Shown here: one piece after another, positions 11,864-23,339 of the stretch
How positions within the stretch are numbered: the stretch's first letter is position 1
Layout of the letters: every line of letters starts with the position of its first letter
Assembly (NCBI GenBank): GCA_024752435.1
Contig: CP103032.1
Span: 1,860,001 to 1,924,000 of the forward strand
DNA: 64,000 bases
Reading direction: 5' to 3'
DNA from: Allantophomopsis cytisporea
Lineage: Eukaryota > Ascomycota > Leotiomycetes > Phacidiales > Phacidiaceae
Position numbers and translations under genes: made by a program
The notes under the pieces: model-generated
Seen by the model: only the letters and a program-made list of their open reading frames with translations
Told to the model about the DNA's origin: nothing
The model's database searches: none

Positions 11864-14000
11864 ATGATTGAATCGTCTAGAATGTCAAGTGTGTACATAC
11901 ACAGTATATCATCGTAGTTCTTGACAGATATTGGCAGACTTATTCAAATATACACTAACAATCAATTACTGAGCAAAGTACTTTCTCACCTTCTCACTAC
12001 ATTACAAAACGCGATATATAAGCTAAATTTGCTCTACGACCCTATCTAGTCTTCGTGGTCATGCTAAAATCTTTGTTTGCTTGTGGAGTTGGTACCTAAA
12101 CATAACCCAAGCGCTATCTATACCGATTGCTGTGCCGTGCGGCGAGCTACTGCTATCAAAGACTAAAGATCACCGACTTACCAGTAGTGCTAGCAGGTAT
12201 ATGGGTTGGGCAGGAACGTATTCGAAACCGCGGCAGCTCCAAAGTTTACTTATACGCACAACGTCAGAGAAGCGGCGAATATCTAAGCTTCAGAATGTAT
12301 AGGCTTACTAGCAAGATTACGGCCGGTTGGGAGTCATTGTCGACTAGCTATATTAAGTAAATAAGAGCAGGGTATTTGCAACGTTGGTAAGGAAACAGCT
12401 CCTAAAAGACATTTTCATCAAATCTGCAGCTACCGTCAAGCTACGACATCCTGAATCCTTAATCAAGACACTGAGAAAATTGCGATGCTATTAACATGTA
12501 GCAGCCGTTTTGGTTCTGATACCTATAGGGAGCGTTGACAGCCAAAGACCTCATGATTAAGTTTCGAATATGCCTCTTACGCTCGCATATGATCTAGTAT
12601 TGATCGATACTGCTTGACGGTGAATCTGAAGAAACCTACCAATTGGTGGCTAGAGACACTAAGCGGACTTCTCTGAAAAGGACGAATACATGTGAAATCT
12701 GTAGCTGTTTGCTATGCTCCTTTTGTCGCCGCAAGCAATATGCCCGCCTTATCTGTTGAATATTATTGTGAGCCTTCTTGTCGTGGTAGACTTGCGTGTA
12801 GGTTGAAGCTATTAAGCTGCGAGGAAGCTAAGAAGAAGCACATGCGATAAGCTATCTTTCTAAACGGAAAGGGTTAGTTATGATTTCAGTCGAAGAATTG
12901 CTTTGACGTATCCACATGTCGAACAGAGTCTAATCCTAACCTTAAGTATAAGTTAACAACCATTGGAATGTCATACCCCTCCTTACCACAGTTGCATCAA
13001 CGTCCCAACTTGATAATTCAGCAGGTAGCGAATCGTTTTGGGAGTTTGATTTCTTTGGTGGGAGCGAAGGATACCGAACGTTCGGTCACTGTTTTGATCA
13101 AGTGAAGGGCTTACATTTTTGTCTCGGTGCCGTTCTCCCTCAAGTGTCTCTGCAAGCTTTTTGTTACAACACTCGCTCTTCATCATTACTGCATCCGTTG
13201 AGGCGCCTCATAATTGTGGGGTTTCTGAAAGTATTATTTCCATTGTCGTACGTTTTTCCAGTCGTACCACCTTGCTGGCTTCGTAACCTCGCCAGTCCTG
13301 CTACCCACAGGACCCATCACTCTTCTGAGTTTTTTTTATTCCTTTCTCACACTATGTCTCTCCTAATATGGCATGTTACCATCGTCCCTCTCATACAATT
13401 AGAGGTACTGCATATTGATGAGTTGACAAGCATGTGAGTACATTTATGTCCCATACAAATCTTTGATCTTTAAGAGATGACCTGCGAGGTTTTCATGACA
13501 ACAAAATGTCTCAAATTTCATTAATTTTGCGCTACCGGCATGGGATGACTAGATTTATCTACCCCTCAACGAACTTAGGATGTAAAGAATTCAGACTTCT
13601 ATTTTTCAAATCTTCCATTCAGTTTCGCCAATGCTCGGAAGATCCATTATGTCTACTACATTATAACAATTATCCCGTTCCTCTTCACTTTCTATACTGT
13701 TGAGTGTTGCTTACTACAGGAATTTGTAAAATGTATAGTACAACCTGAAACTCCTGATGGCTTCTGCTTGGAGTTCGAAATGTGCGATATCCATCACTGA
13801 TAGCCAAATGTCAATTCTTCTGCATCACTGTCCTTGTTTAGCATACCTTTTTCGGTATACGAATAATCTGCTTATCAAGTTCCTTCAGGCTTCCTCATGA
13901 TATCAAACGCAATTTGAATCAATCTTGGTTTACGGTAAGTATTCGATGAAGGAATGAACTTATCTTTAATAATATTCGCAAGTAGGGTTGAAGGAAGTGG
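11864..14000. other. Gene-poor intergenic stretch
   Basis: No ORF with recognisable domain features on either strand. Open frames at 12081-12360 and 13102-13437 have no homology I recognise and no splice structure. Confidence 0.5.
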
Positions 14001-14930
14001 TGTGATGTCGAAGCTACTGTACGAAAGTGAATCACGAATTAGTCCCTCTCGTTCTCTGGATTCAAAAGTTCATCGAGCTCATCCAAGGTATGACATGAAA
14101 AGTCAGTGACTTCGTCCTACCAGTCCTCAGAGACTACTGATGTCTTTACATCTTCTGGTTCTAGGCCAAGTTCTCTTTCACATCTTCGAATTCTTTCCAC
14201 TATTCTCCCTCATCTGACATACGTTGTTCTTGTAGAACATTCGCTGTTACGTTCTCGTTGGAACGCAAAACCCTTTCCCATGCAATTTATTCGTCTGCAC
14301 CACCGTTTGTCCACAAAATCTTAGGTGTCATTGATGTGGAAGTTTCCAATTTCTCTGTGTTGTGCTGTGGAAATATTCAAGAATAGCAGCAGCACATTTC
14401 TAGTAATTTTCTTTGTAGAGAGTGGACGTCGCCATCTTGGTTCCAGTTTATGATACAAGGACTTCCTATGGATCGTCATCCCATCCAAATATCGGTGAGA
14501 CTCATTTTTCTAGACTTTAGAGCCATTATCCATTTCTTCGAGAATGGTCCTAGGCGTCTTCCGCTGACCACAATAAGACCTGTGCAAAATGTCAAGATAT
14601 GAGCAATAGCCAACTCTCACTTTCAAGTCTCTTACATGAGAAGACTTCCTGAAGAGATAATGTGCTCGGCTACAGGGCACTCTTCATATCTTTAAGCAGC
14701 TGCAGAGTAGATCCTGATTTCTCTCCAACCATTTCACATCCGTGTTCCTGCCACAACTGATGCGTAGCATCAGTCATGTTGATGCAAAATGCAATCAGGT
14801 ACCACTTCTCCACACCATTCGAGCAACCGAATTCGTTTTCTAAGCTATCTGGGTCAATGATGGGCATTACTGTGCAATCGATCAAATAAACATGCCTATG
14901 AAACCATCGACATGTTGATATACAATCTTC
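14001..14930 (-). pseudogene. Possible decayed protein-coding remnant, unrecognised
   Basis: On the minus strand several protein-like segments occur in shifting frames with stops between them. One, at about 14910-14670, reads HVYLIDCTVMPIIDPDSLEN and continues to LQLLKDMKSAL. Others read WTNGGADE and SCHTLDELDELLNPENERD. Composition looks like old coding sequence, but no family was recognised and no intact gene is possible. Chance cannot be excluded. Confidence 0.25.
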
Positions 14931-17460
14931 GCTAAATGCAAACAGACAGACATCAGCTCCAATCCCAAGGATACGAGAATATGCGAAAAGTTGACACTCT
15001 AAGCATTTGGAGTCAACTAAACACCAGAAATTCTGCGATGCTCGCCACTAGACAGAGAGGATTTGTAAACCCCAAAATCCGAACGTCATTACAAGGTAGC
15101 ATGGTGGACCAGGGACCAAGAATGGGTGCCATAAAGAATGGAGGATCCTGGACCTCAAAATTGGCAGGATTTGTGAGTCAACATCTAAGGGGAAAGATGC
15201 GGAGCTCAGTCCATCTGGCTCGAGAGGAGATATCGGCTCCTTCACGTTATGTGATTTCCGTCGAGCTCGAAATCTTGCTGAATGGGCAAGGAGATTGAGG
15301 TGCATCTTGTCCTCATCAGTTCTCATCAGTCCCCCCAAGACGTCGTAGGAAACAAGGGCTACGAGGGCTGGAGTATCGGTCTCTTTGAGAGAACACGTTG
15401 CCAACACCGCTCTCCAGGAATCTCAACGTGCGAGAAGAATAGCAAAGGCTGAGAGAAGGATTCGAGCCGGAGAAAGATTATTCTTTACAGCATTCATGAA
15501 GACCTAGTTTCCTCGGGCTTCTGCGGCGTTGTCATGGAATAACTAATGAATTTGAGATTTCCCCCACCTTTCTTGTTATGCAATATAATGCTTTCATAGC
15601 TTTTAATGTCCGAATAGACAGATGATCTTGATGCATGCGCACATGCTTCAACGAAGTATATTGGATATTTGAGCCAGAGAGAGATGACCTAGACTTCTAG
15701 AAAAATACATTTGCACTTGTCAAAGCTATGCGTTGAATGTATCCTCAGAATTGTCTTTCCAAACATTCTTGCATCTCTTTCTCTTCCGCTTTGGTCTGAT
15801 AATCTTCTACTCAAAAGTCAAGCCTCAGGATTCACAGATGAACAGCCACCGAGGACAAGTGGCTAATACTGTGGCCTCGGCTAGGCCTGCATCATCGTCA
15901 TCAGCAAGCCGCGGCCCACACCGCTGGCAAAAATGACATAACAGAGGTCCAGCGGCTGGAACAGTTTGCGTCTAGACTCTGACTCAACGTTAATCGTACG
16001 AACATGAGGCTCATATTTCGGCGGTTGATTCGGATACTGATTGGATTTCATGTCATTATCACAATGGACTCGAGTGCGGTACGTAGGAGAAGATCATAGT
16101 GGTGAGACAGGAAATGTTGAGGTGGCTTGAGGAAACTCGACTCCATGTCTGAAATAGCCATGTTGTAGTTGGGTGTGAAGTATGATATGTTGCTACGTGG
16201 TAGAATTGTTACCTCTTGGCTCATGCTGTTCAAATATTTCACCACTTTGCATGTGGATATTTGGAGGGGTTTACCCAGACGAGAGGTTGAATAAGTGTCT
16301 GATCTCTCCGCGACGGATGGTCCTCTTTTCGTGGGGAGGAACAGCTGGTTGGAGAGTTTGTTCCACTATCCATCTCTGATCTCTGGAAGTTTGCGTGTAG
16401 ATGAGGATTCACGATCCTTGATAATGTTACACACAGACTGTCGGATTAGAGTCCTTATGGTGTCAGAGGATCATTTGCATAAAAAGCGCGCATTTGCTGA
16501 ATAGCTATGGTGAACAACGAGCTTGAGCTTTGGTAATATCTCATACGTGCGCCTTATGGTGGTATATTCATATCAAACCCCTTATTCTGTCCACGTGCTC
16601 AGGAGTTAATGAAACACATCATATCCTGGGCAAGATTCACATTGCTCTGACTCTCGAGATGAATAGCGACGGAAGTATTCGGGAAGGAATGAGAGAACGG
16701 AAATCGAATCAACATCCGTCAGTCGCAAGCCTCATAGGAAGCCTCCGATAATGCAGCGCAAGTCCATCGAATTCTCATACTGATACATGAACATACCTTA
16801 TCGAGAATGACGTAAGGGACATAGCTCATCTGAATCGGCGATGTTAGCGTCAGCGAAGGGAGCATGGTATTCAGAATCGTGATATTTTCGGAATATCGGA
16901 CACTTTGGGGAGGTTTCCTCCGCCCATTGACCAATAGTCTAAATGGCTTTGGTAGGGAGAGCAGAGACAGTTATGTGTCCAGAACTCAACGATCTGCCAT
17001 CTGACCAAGATGATGAGGAACTTCGTGTCAGTGGTCACTGTGGGGGGGGGTGTGTGTGTGGAGGTGCGAGAAGAAATTGTGGCTGATGTGAATATAGCCA
17101 CATAACATGGGTCTTTGTCTCAGTGGCGAATGGTCTACACGGTCGAGAACGGATGGTGTTGCGTCTGTGTGTTGGGTTTGGCTTGTGTGAAGCTCCATAG
17201 GTGCCACGAGTGCTTGAGGTTAAGTGTGAGTTGAGATACTACCCAAACCTTACCTATTCAGTGGAAGGAAGCGAGGTGGCTGGTGGACGAGAGACATGGA
17301 AGAGGGTCCAATCAAAAAGGAGTGGCAATACAATAGTGGCTCATGCTTCATGCTCGTGCTCATGCTCATGTCATGCGTGTATGGTCATGGTGGGGGGGGG
17401 TTTGTTCTGTTGGAACGCGCTAAGGTGTTGTTTGGCGGGGGAGGGGTGGAATCTAGCTCA
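14931..17460. other. Gene-poor intergenic stretch with low-complexity patches
   Basis: No supported gene. Contains a G-run followed by a TG repeat at about 17041-17060 and a G-run at about 17391-17400. A CATGCT-rich patch at 17340-17375 is also repetitive. Confidence 0.5.
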
Positions 17461-17469
17461 ACTCGTGCG

Positions 17470-17477
17470 TGACGTCA
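17470..17477. promoter_or_regulatory. Perfect CRE palindrome (TGACGTCA)
   Basis: The 8-bp ATF/CREB consensus is present exactly once here. It is followed by a cluster of TACCT motifs and a TTTATAA box at 17557. It lies about 1.4 kb upstream of grg-1, a gene class reported to respond to glucose, stress and the clock in Neurospora. A regulatory link is inferred only. Confidence 0.4.
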
Positions 17478-17497
17478 TCCAACTTAATATGCCTACG

Positions 17498-17585
17498 TAC
17501 CTCACCTTTACCTCGCTTCACCCCGCTTTACCTCATGTTACCTTAGGTAAAGTACCTTTATAACATGGCTCTTTGCGGTTTACCT
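17498..17585. repeat. Cluster of TACCT motifs
   Basis: TACCT occurs six times on the plus strand (17498, 17509, 17529, 17539, 17553, 17581) and once inverted (AGGTA, 17545) within 88 bp, including the palindrome TTACCTTAGGTAA. Spacing is irregular, so this is not a simple tandem repeat. Confidence 0.6.
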
Positions 17586-18113
17586 CCTCTCACTCAAGGA
17601 TGCTGACGGATGCTTGTGGATGCCATATCAAGTCGAGTCAGTAAAGCAATGGCTATTCACGGCCCGGCCTTTTCTTTTCTTTTCTGTTCTCAAGTGGGAA
17701 GTGGGGAATGGCAATCTGAATTCAGCTCGAGCTCAAGCATGCGCACGAACACACTCGACTAAGCAGAAAATAGAAGCTTCGGTCCTTTCTCCAAGCTACA
17801 TCCCTGCCAATGACTTCAAAGGGGAATCCACCTCCCATGTAGATCATCCACTTATGAGGATCACCCGTCATAAACTGTATTCGAGTATCTTGCTGTCCTG
17901 TCCATACGGAGCAGCAAGGACAGACGCACTATTCTAGTTGGTACTCAATCTGCATCACTCACATCACAGTCCAACTCCACCCCCAAAGGTCATAGCAGAG
18001 ATGCGAGGAGCAAGTCGACTTCTCCACACGCCACGCGCGCACGAATAGGTGACTTGCATGCTATCCTAGAGTAGATTTGTCCCAAGCATGCTCAGAATGC
18101 AACCCAAGTAGAG

Positions 18114-18185
18114 AGCAGGAGAGCAGGAGAGCAGGAGAGCAGGAGAGTTGGAGAGTTGGAGAGTTGGAGAGTTGGAGAGTTGGAG
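18114..18185. repeat. Compound 8-bp tandem repeat
   Basis: Four copies of AGCAGGAG are followed directly by five copies of AGTTGGAG, so two related 8-mers are each homogenised in a block. The pattern fits replication slippage after a CA/TT change in one unit. It lies in the long region upstream of grg-1. Confidence 0.9.
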
Positions 18186-18874
18186 AGTAAGGAGTGATGG
18201 TGCAGGGCGGAAGGAGTTGAGTGGTGAGTAGGTACTGTAGAGAGTCGAGCATGAGGGACAGTAGATTGAGATACTGTACGTAACAAGCATTCCCCACTAA
18301 GTGCCTTCCTAAGCTCTGATCGAGACTGGGGACCAACACAATGAATGATGTCGGAAGTGGACTGGCCTCCTGGTGCCCACACAATTCCTTGCTACCTACA
18401 GCATCATTCCAGGAATACAGTCCTGGTGGTCCCAGTCAACTGTACAACTCCACTCTCCTCCACTCTCCACTCTCCACTCAGGTCTGGCCACCCTTCACTA
18501 GCTATCTAACTGTAAGTGATGTATATACTATGATGGAGATAAAGAGCCGTGCACCAGGCATGAAAGGCAGACAGAAGGATGGATACCAGTCTAACCTGAT
18601 CCGAATGACATGTGAGCCCGACGCCTACGCCTCTGCCTGCTCGTTGAATATGAGGCATGACATTATTGCGTAGTGTTAATGACGTATTCACCTGGAGTCC
18701 CACCTCCAGCCTGTCGCTTGCCTTGAGCTCACCAAACTAACTGTGGTGTGAAAGACTACATAAACAACCTCAATCCGCTGCGTTCTTCCTTTTCCATCAC
18801 ATCAACAATCATCTACTCATCACAAACAATCAACACTCAAACCACAACCAACCAAACCACAAACAACTTTCAAA

Positions 18875-19274
18875 ATGGAGACCATCAAGTATGTTCCTCT
18901 CTGCCCCCTCGGTTTCGACTTCGATACCGACTTCGAACAACAGTCACCTTGAACAATTTGACTAACAATCATCACAGGAACGCCGCCAACTACGTCTCTG
19001 AGACCGTCCAGGGAACTGGTGCCACCGCTTCCAAGGAGGCAAACAAGAGTATGTCTACACATTCTCATCCTCATCCTCATCCTCATCCTCATCCTCATCC
19101 TCATCATCATCATCAGTTACAAACGCTTACAAATAACCAATAGGCGTCGCAAAGGACTCTGATGCTTCCCTCAGCTCCCGCGCCACCGCTGCCAAGGATG
19201 CCGTCGGAGACAAGTTCGACGAGTCCAAGCACGACACCAAGGCTGATGTCCACAAGGAGGCTGCCAAGCACTAA
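18875..19274 (+). CDS. grg-1: Glucose-repressible protein GRG-1/CCG-1
   Basis: Three exons: 18875-18888, 18978-19048, 19144-19274. They join to 72 codons (71 residues): METIKNAANYVSETVQGTGA, then SKEANKSVAKDSDASLSSRA, ending ADVHKEAAKH. This matches the small hydrophilic GRG-1/CCG-1 proteins of filamentous fungi (glucose-repressed, clock- and stress-controlled in Neurospora; molecular role unknown). The first exon encodes only four full codons. Intron 1 (89 nt) has branch CTAAC; intron 2 (95 nt) carries a CTCATC microsatellite. The leader is C/A-rich and unstructured, and a TACATAAA motif lies about 118 bp before the ATG. An apparent longer frame from 18748 reads through the introns and is not the gene. 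Confidence 0.93.
19064..19115. repeat. (CTCATC)7 microsatellite inside grg-1 intron 2
   Basis: Seven perfect CTCATC units (19064-19105) are followed by ATC triplets to about 19115, ending ~28 bp before the acceptor AG. It makes the intron pyrimidine-rich and is likely length-variable between strains. Confidence 0.9.
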
Positions 19275-19893
19275 ATCAGTTATGATATGAGTTACGAAGA
19301 ATCGGTTGGGCGTACAGGGACCCCGATATGGAATAATACCCCATAGCATAAATTGAAGAAATTTTCTCACTTTGATGTTTTAAACGATTGTGATTATAAT
19401 GTGATGATATTTAGATGTCAACATGTGTAATATTACTGTTGCTGATAAATTAATCTAGAGCAAAAGATCAAAATAAAATCGTCCAATATTTTTATAAATA
19501 AGGACCAATGCATTCTGTCGACAAATATGCAGGATGAATGAAACTTGGAAATTTCGATCGAGTCGATTCAATTCAGCATCAATGATAACACAGTAGATTA
19601 AGTTACGGAAAAGGAACGCAACGTATCAGCTTCGAGTTGCCTAACCACATCAATATCGACATCTCGAATATACTAAATCCCATCGCACAGACCAAATAAA
19701 CGCACATACCGAACTCTCATCTCCACACATCTCACCTAATATCTCAGGCAAAACAGACAACCACTCGACTCGCACACCAAAGCTCAAGCTCAAGCTCGAG
19801 CTCAAGCTCAAAGCTCCAAGCTTCACAGAGCTCCATCACACCACAATAGCCACGAGCTCCTCTCACCCACCACCACCACCACCACTACCCAAG
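19275..19893. other. Intergenic; AGCTCA repeats in the leader of the EXPERA gene
   Basis: Contains the grg-1 3' region and the promoter of the next gene. At 19781-19817 AGCTCA-type units repeat about five times around an AGCTCGAGCT palindrome. A run of CAC triplets lies at about 19868-19886, just before the ATG, probably in the 5' UTR. Confidence 0.6.
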
Positions 19894-21008
19894 ATGTCCA
19901 CGACAACAGGCACCTTCACAATCGACCAAACAACAATCCTCTCCTTCCTCGCCGTAACCCTCCTCCTCCTAACAGCCTACCTGGCCTCGCACCTCCTCCT
20001 GCATCCCCGCACGCCCACCTCCCTCCGCACCCTCTTCATCTGGCACGCATTCGACGCCCTCATCCACTTCGTCTTCGAGGGCAGCTACCTCTACACCACC
20101 TTCTTCTGCCGCGCCCCCTTCGACGCCGCCAGAGCCCACCCCGCCGCCGTCGTGGGCAGTGCGAATTTCTTGGCCCATGGCGGCGTGTGGGCTTACGGCG
20201 CCAAATTCGGCAAGGGCTGGGCCGCTGCGCTTTGGAGGGAGTATGCTAGGGCCGATGCGCGCTGGGAGATTGCGGATGCGGGGGTGGTGAGTTTGGAGCT
20301 GTTGACGGTTTTCGTTGGTGGTCCTTTGGCGGTGTGGATTTGTGTAAGTTGATTCGTTTCTGTTTTTGCTTTTCCCCTCTTCTCCTGTAGGACGGGCTAT
20401 TGCAATTGATTTGGAGAGAGTGGTATTTGTGAGCCTTCCTTTTGAGACACAGCTTGAATCGCAATTGGACTTTGGTCGCTGGGGATAGGGTGTTTAGAGG
20501 TTGCGATTTAATCTACCGAAGAAATTCTCTCCCTATCCTTGATTTTTGGCTGCTTGTTACAATGCTTGCCTCGCACATCGAATATTTTACTGATAACGCT
20601 GCAACAGATTATGATTGCCCGCGCTGATCCCAGAGTCAACATCTGGATCATTGTCCTTGCTGTTGCCGAGCTCTATGGTGGATGGATGACCTTTGTCCCC
20701 GAATGGTTGACAGGAAGCACGGCGCTTGATACAAGCAATTTCATGTTCAAGTAAGTACATATCCTCGTATGCTGATGATTGAAATTCGCTGCATCTTGAC
20801 ATGGTCATAATTTCACAACTCACTGTAAATGCTAATGCTTGGGCAATCGCGCAGGTGGGTGTATCTCTTCTTCTTTAATACCCTGTGGGTTTGGATCCCG
20901 ATTTATGCCATCTACGTCGCTTATGGGGATATTTGCAACGCTCTGTATATTCGTAATGCGTACATTGCTGCTACTATTGCAAGGGAGAAGGCGGAGAAGG
21001 GAGAGTAA
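19894..21008 (+). CDS. EXPERA-domain (emopamil-binding protein-like) membrane protein
   Basis: Three exons: 19894-20343, 20608-20750, 20855-21008. They join to 249 codons (248 residues). Hydrophobic segments lie at about 16-35, 50-70, 125-150, 157-175 and 198-220. The EBP-type signature spans the first junction: LWREYARADARWEIADAGVV, SLELLTVFVGGPLAVWIC, then IMIARADPRVNIWIIVLAVA and ELYGG. EBP proteins are ER sterol delta8-delta7 isomerases or related ligand-binding proteins. Whether this member is a sterol isomerase is unknown, as Ascomycota normally use ERG2 for that step. Intron 1 is unusually long (264 nt) and contains an exon-like segment (see findings). Codon use is strongly C-ending in exon 1. 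Confidence 0.85.
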
Positions 21009-21769
21009 ATGATGTAATGGATATAGTGAGGATCGTGGGTAGGGGGTGTAAAATATTATAGCATTGGCGATACGCATCATCTATAGATCTAGAGATTGAG
21101 ACGATCCAAGTTAATCTGGTGGTTCTGGTGGCTCTAGTTACAACTTGATTAAATCAACTATGGAGCGCTCGTCATACTGTTGATACACATCTGGACGAGG
21201 TTGCGGGTCTGGTGAGGTATAAATGGTATCTTACGTTGCTGCACGATGACAGGTTCTGCGTCAAGTGGCAAATTGATAAAAATTGTACCATATCATTATA
21301 TATTCAGACTTCCCCATTCACATGGGTGCATCTAACAGATCACGAAGCGAAGTTCGATTTAAACCACCTTGCCATCTGATGCTCCTTATGATAACCCCTT
21401 AAATATTACTTAAAATAAGTGGGAACTGTATTTTATGCAGGACAAACAGGACCTCAAGAAATTAGCCGATACAGGATCTTGTATATCAATATAATTGTCC
21501 ACGTTAAGTATCCTGTAGAATTGGTAAATTGAGACAAGAGTGACTGATAGAGTAAGCTTACCGTAGGAGTAGTTCTTTAGGATAGTGACTAGGGTATAGC
21601 GAACTAAAGATTATTGTAACATATGTTCTAGCCTCTTGATTCATGTCTTTTCTGCGTATTTGGATCAACGACTGTCTACATCCTAATTCTATGAGAGGCT
21701 GTTAAGCAACTCACGTAGACTCGTATCAGCAGAAGTCCCACCAGAAGTCCTGATCGTAAAACCATCGAT
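21009..21769. other. Intergenic, AT-rich, no gene seen
   Basis: Downstream of the EXPERA gene; no coding or RNA feature recognised. Confidence 0.5.
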
Positions 21770-22260
21770 TTAAGATTGCTCTTCCACATCGCGAACAACA
21801 TCAGTAACGCTGGCATATGAATTATACCAGCATTTCCGGACAATTTCCTTCATGGGGAAATCCTTCTGTAATACACTTTCTCTTTCATTGTGAGTATCGA
21901 AGGCATTTTCGTCATCAAAAGGATCCAATCCAGTCATCAGATAGTATATTAAAGTACTATATGTACAAATGTCAACAAGCGGAAAGAACTGTTCGGTATC
22001 AAATTCATCTGGGAATAAGCAACTCATGCATGCATGGGCTTCCTGGCCCTCATCGGTATTATCGTCAGGATGGCAGGCGAATGAAAGACCGCACAAAACA
22101 AGGGATAGGTCATCTCTAATCTAGCTCTTATCGGGGCTAAGACTGCTGTGGGTGATTGTCTTGGAGTGAAGGAAGTCCAATGCAGATACCGGCTGCCATG
22201 CCCACCGATAACTAGAGACAATTCACATCCTTATGATGTGGAATGGATCAGGAAAAAGCA
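21770..22260 (-). pseudogene. Protein-kinase-domain remnant (C-lobe)
   Basis: The minus-strand frame gives WAWQPVSALDFLHSKTITHS, SLSPDK, then a TAG, then DDLSLVLCGLSFACHPDD, LVDICTYSTLIYYLMTGLDP and EIVRKCW. This follows the kinase catalytic loop, activation segment, helix F and the CW motif of helix H. The catalytic-loop Asp is replaced (H-S-S-L where H-x-D-L is expected) and the DFG motif is missing (LCGLS). A second in-frame stop lies upstream near 22240. No N-lobe with ATP-binding residues was found. It is a dead fragment of a fungal Ser/Thr kinase-like gene, possibly already a pseudokinase before decay. Confidence 0.6.
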
Positions 22261-23339
22261 TACAAGAGAAAGTTGGGAATTTGACCCCTGATTTGTTGAT
22301 GAGTTTGTCGGCAGCGTAGCAGAGCGGTCCCACGATAACCTCGTACCTATGCAGCCCTTCTGAAGATTTCCTATATTATTGATGGAGATGTACATGCGTT
22401 TGAGGTTCTGAGGATGTCACTAGCTTATGCATTCTGCTGGCGCGCTTAAGTGGCTCTTCAAATTCTAGGTCCAAAAAGGTGGGAATATATGATTTGTCAA
22501 AATGTTTGTTATATCGATCAGAGAAGACGATCATTTCCTTTTTGTTCTCGTGGATTGCGATCCACGATCAATAGGTACACCACTTCTGTGCTGCAGAGCT
22601 GCATCGCCGCTGGGGTTGGGCGAAACTATCAAACATTCTGGAATTTGGAAGATCTATAAAACGAGAGATTGGATATGTCGACATGTTGATGGGGAATTGT
22701 GACAAAGGAATTCTTTTCAGGTGAAGTGTAGTGGATGAAGGAAGAATTGCAAAAGGTAAAAGGACGAAGAGATGGTACCTTAGCTCTTCTTCTCTTGCCT
22801 AATAATTTCATGATTACCGCGATTTAACTATATAAGTAGCGTGATACGTTGCTTGGCTGAAGTCATAGGTGATGCTGTGGTTATTTTCCATAAAAATGAT
22901 GGAAATGGTCACCGGTTTGTGGCTGGTTTCAATTGATGTATGAAGTCGGATAAGAAAAGGATACATTATGTAGGTTTATCAATGAGAGGTTGAGTTAAGA
23001 TTGAGAGATTACGTACAGTTGGGTCGAGCGGCCATTCTTATTACCACAAGCGGAGCCGACGTAGCACCGCTCACATTCTGAGATCGTCGGCTCTATGTGA
23101 ACTCGCGTTCTTTGCACGTCTTTACCTTTATAAGACATAATTGGATTTCCGGAACTATTTTCGCCATACGTGAAACTTGTAGTCGCAACTGCAGCAAAGG
23201 AAAAAAAGAACCAAAACAAAAAAACATTACAGATTGCTTGAAATCACCAAAGCCGAATACAAATATTGAACCAACAAGAATATTGTGAATTGTGAAAGAG
23301 GTTAAGTAAGGATAACTATTTCGTCCGATTTCAATTCCC
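22261..23339. other. Intergenic, no gene seen
   Basis: Short open frames (22450-22811, 22995-23288) show no recognisable features. Parts may be further decay of the kinase remnant, but this could not be aligned by eye. Confidence 0.45.

Noticed and set aside
14936..15407. Overlapping 119-120 codon frames on both strands
   Set aside because: No leader, domain, splice signal or recognised similarity on either strand.
18114..18185. CRISPR-like direct repeats
   Set aside because: Units are 8 bp with no spacers, in a eukaryotic genome; it is a tandem repeat.
18748..19143. 131-codon frame with a Pro-His repeat, like a histidine-rich protein
   Set aside because: It runs through both grg-1 introns; the His-Pro run is the CTCATC microsatellite in intron 2.
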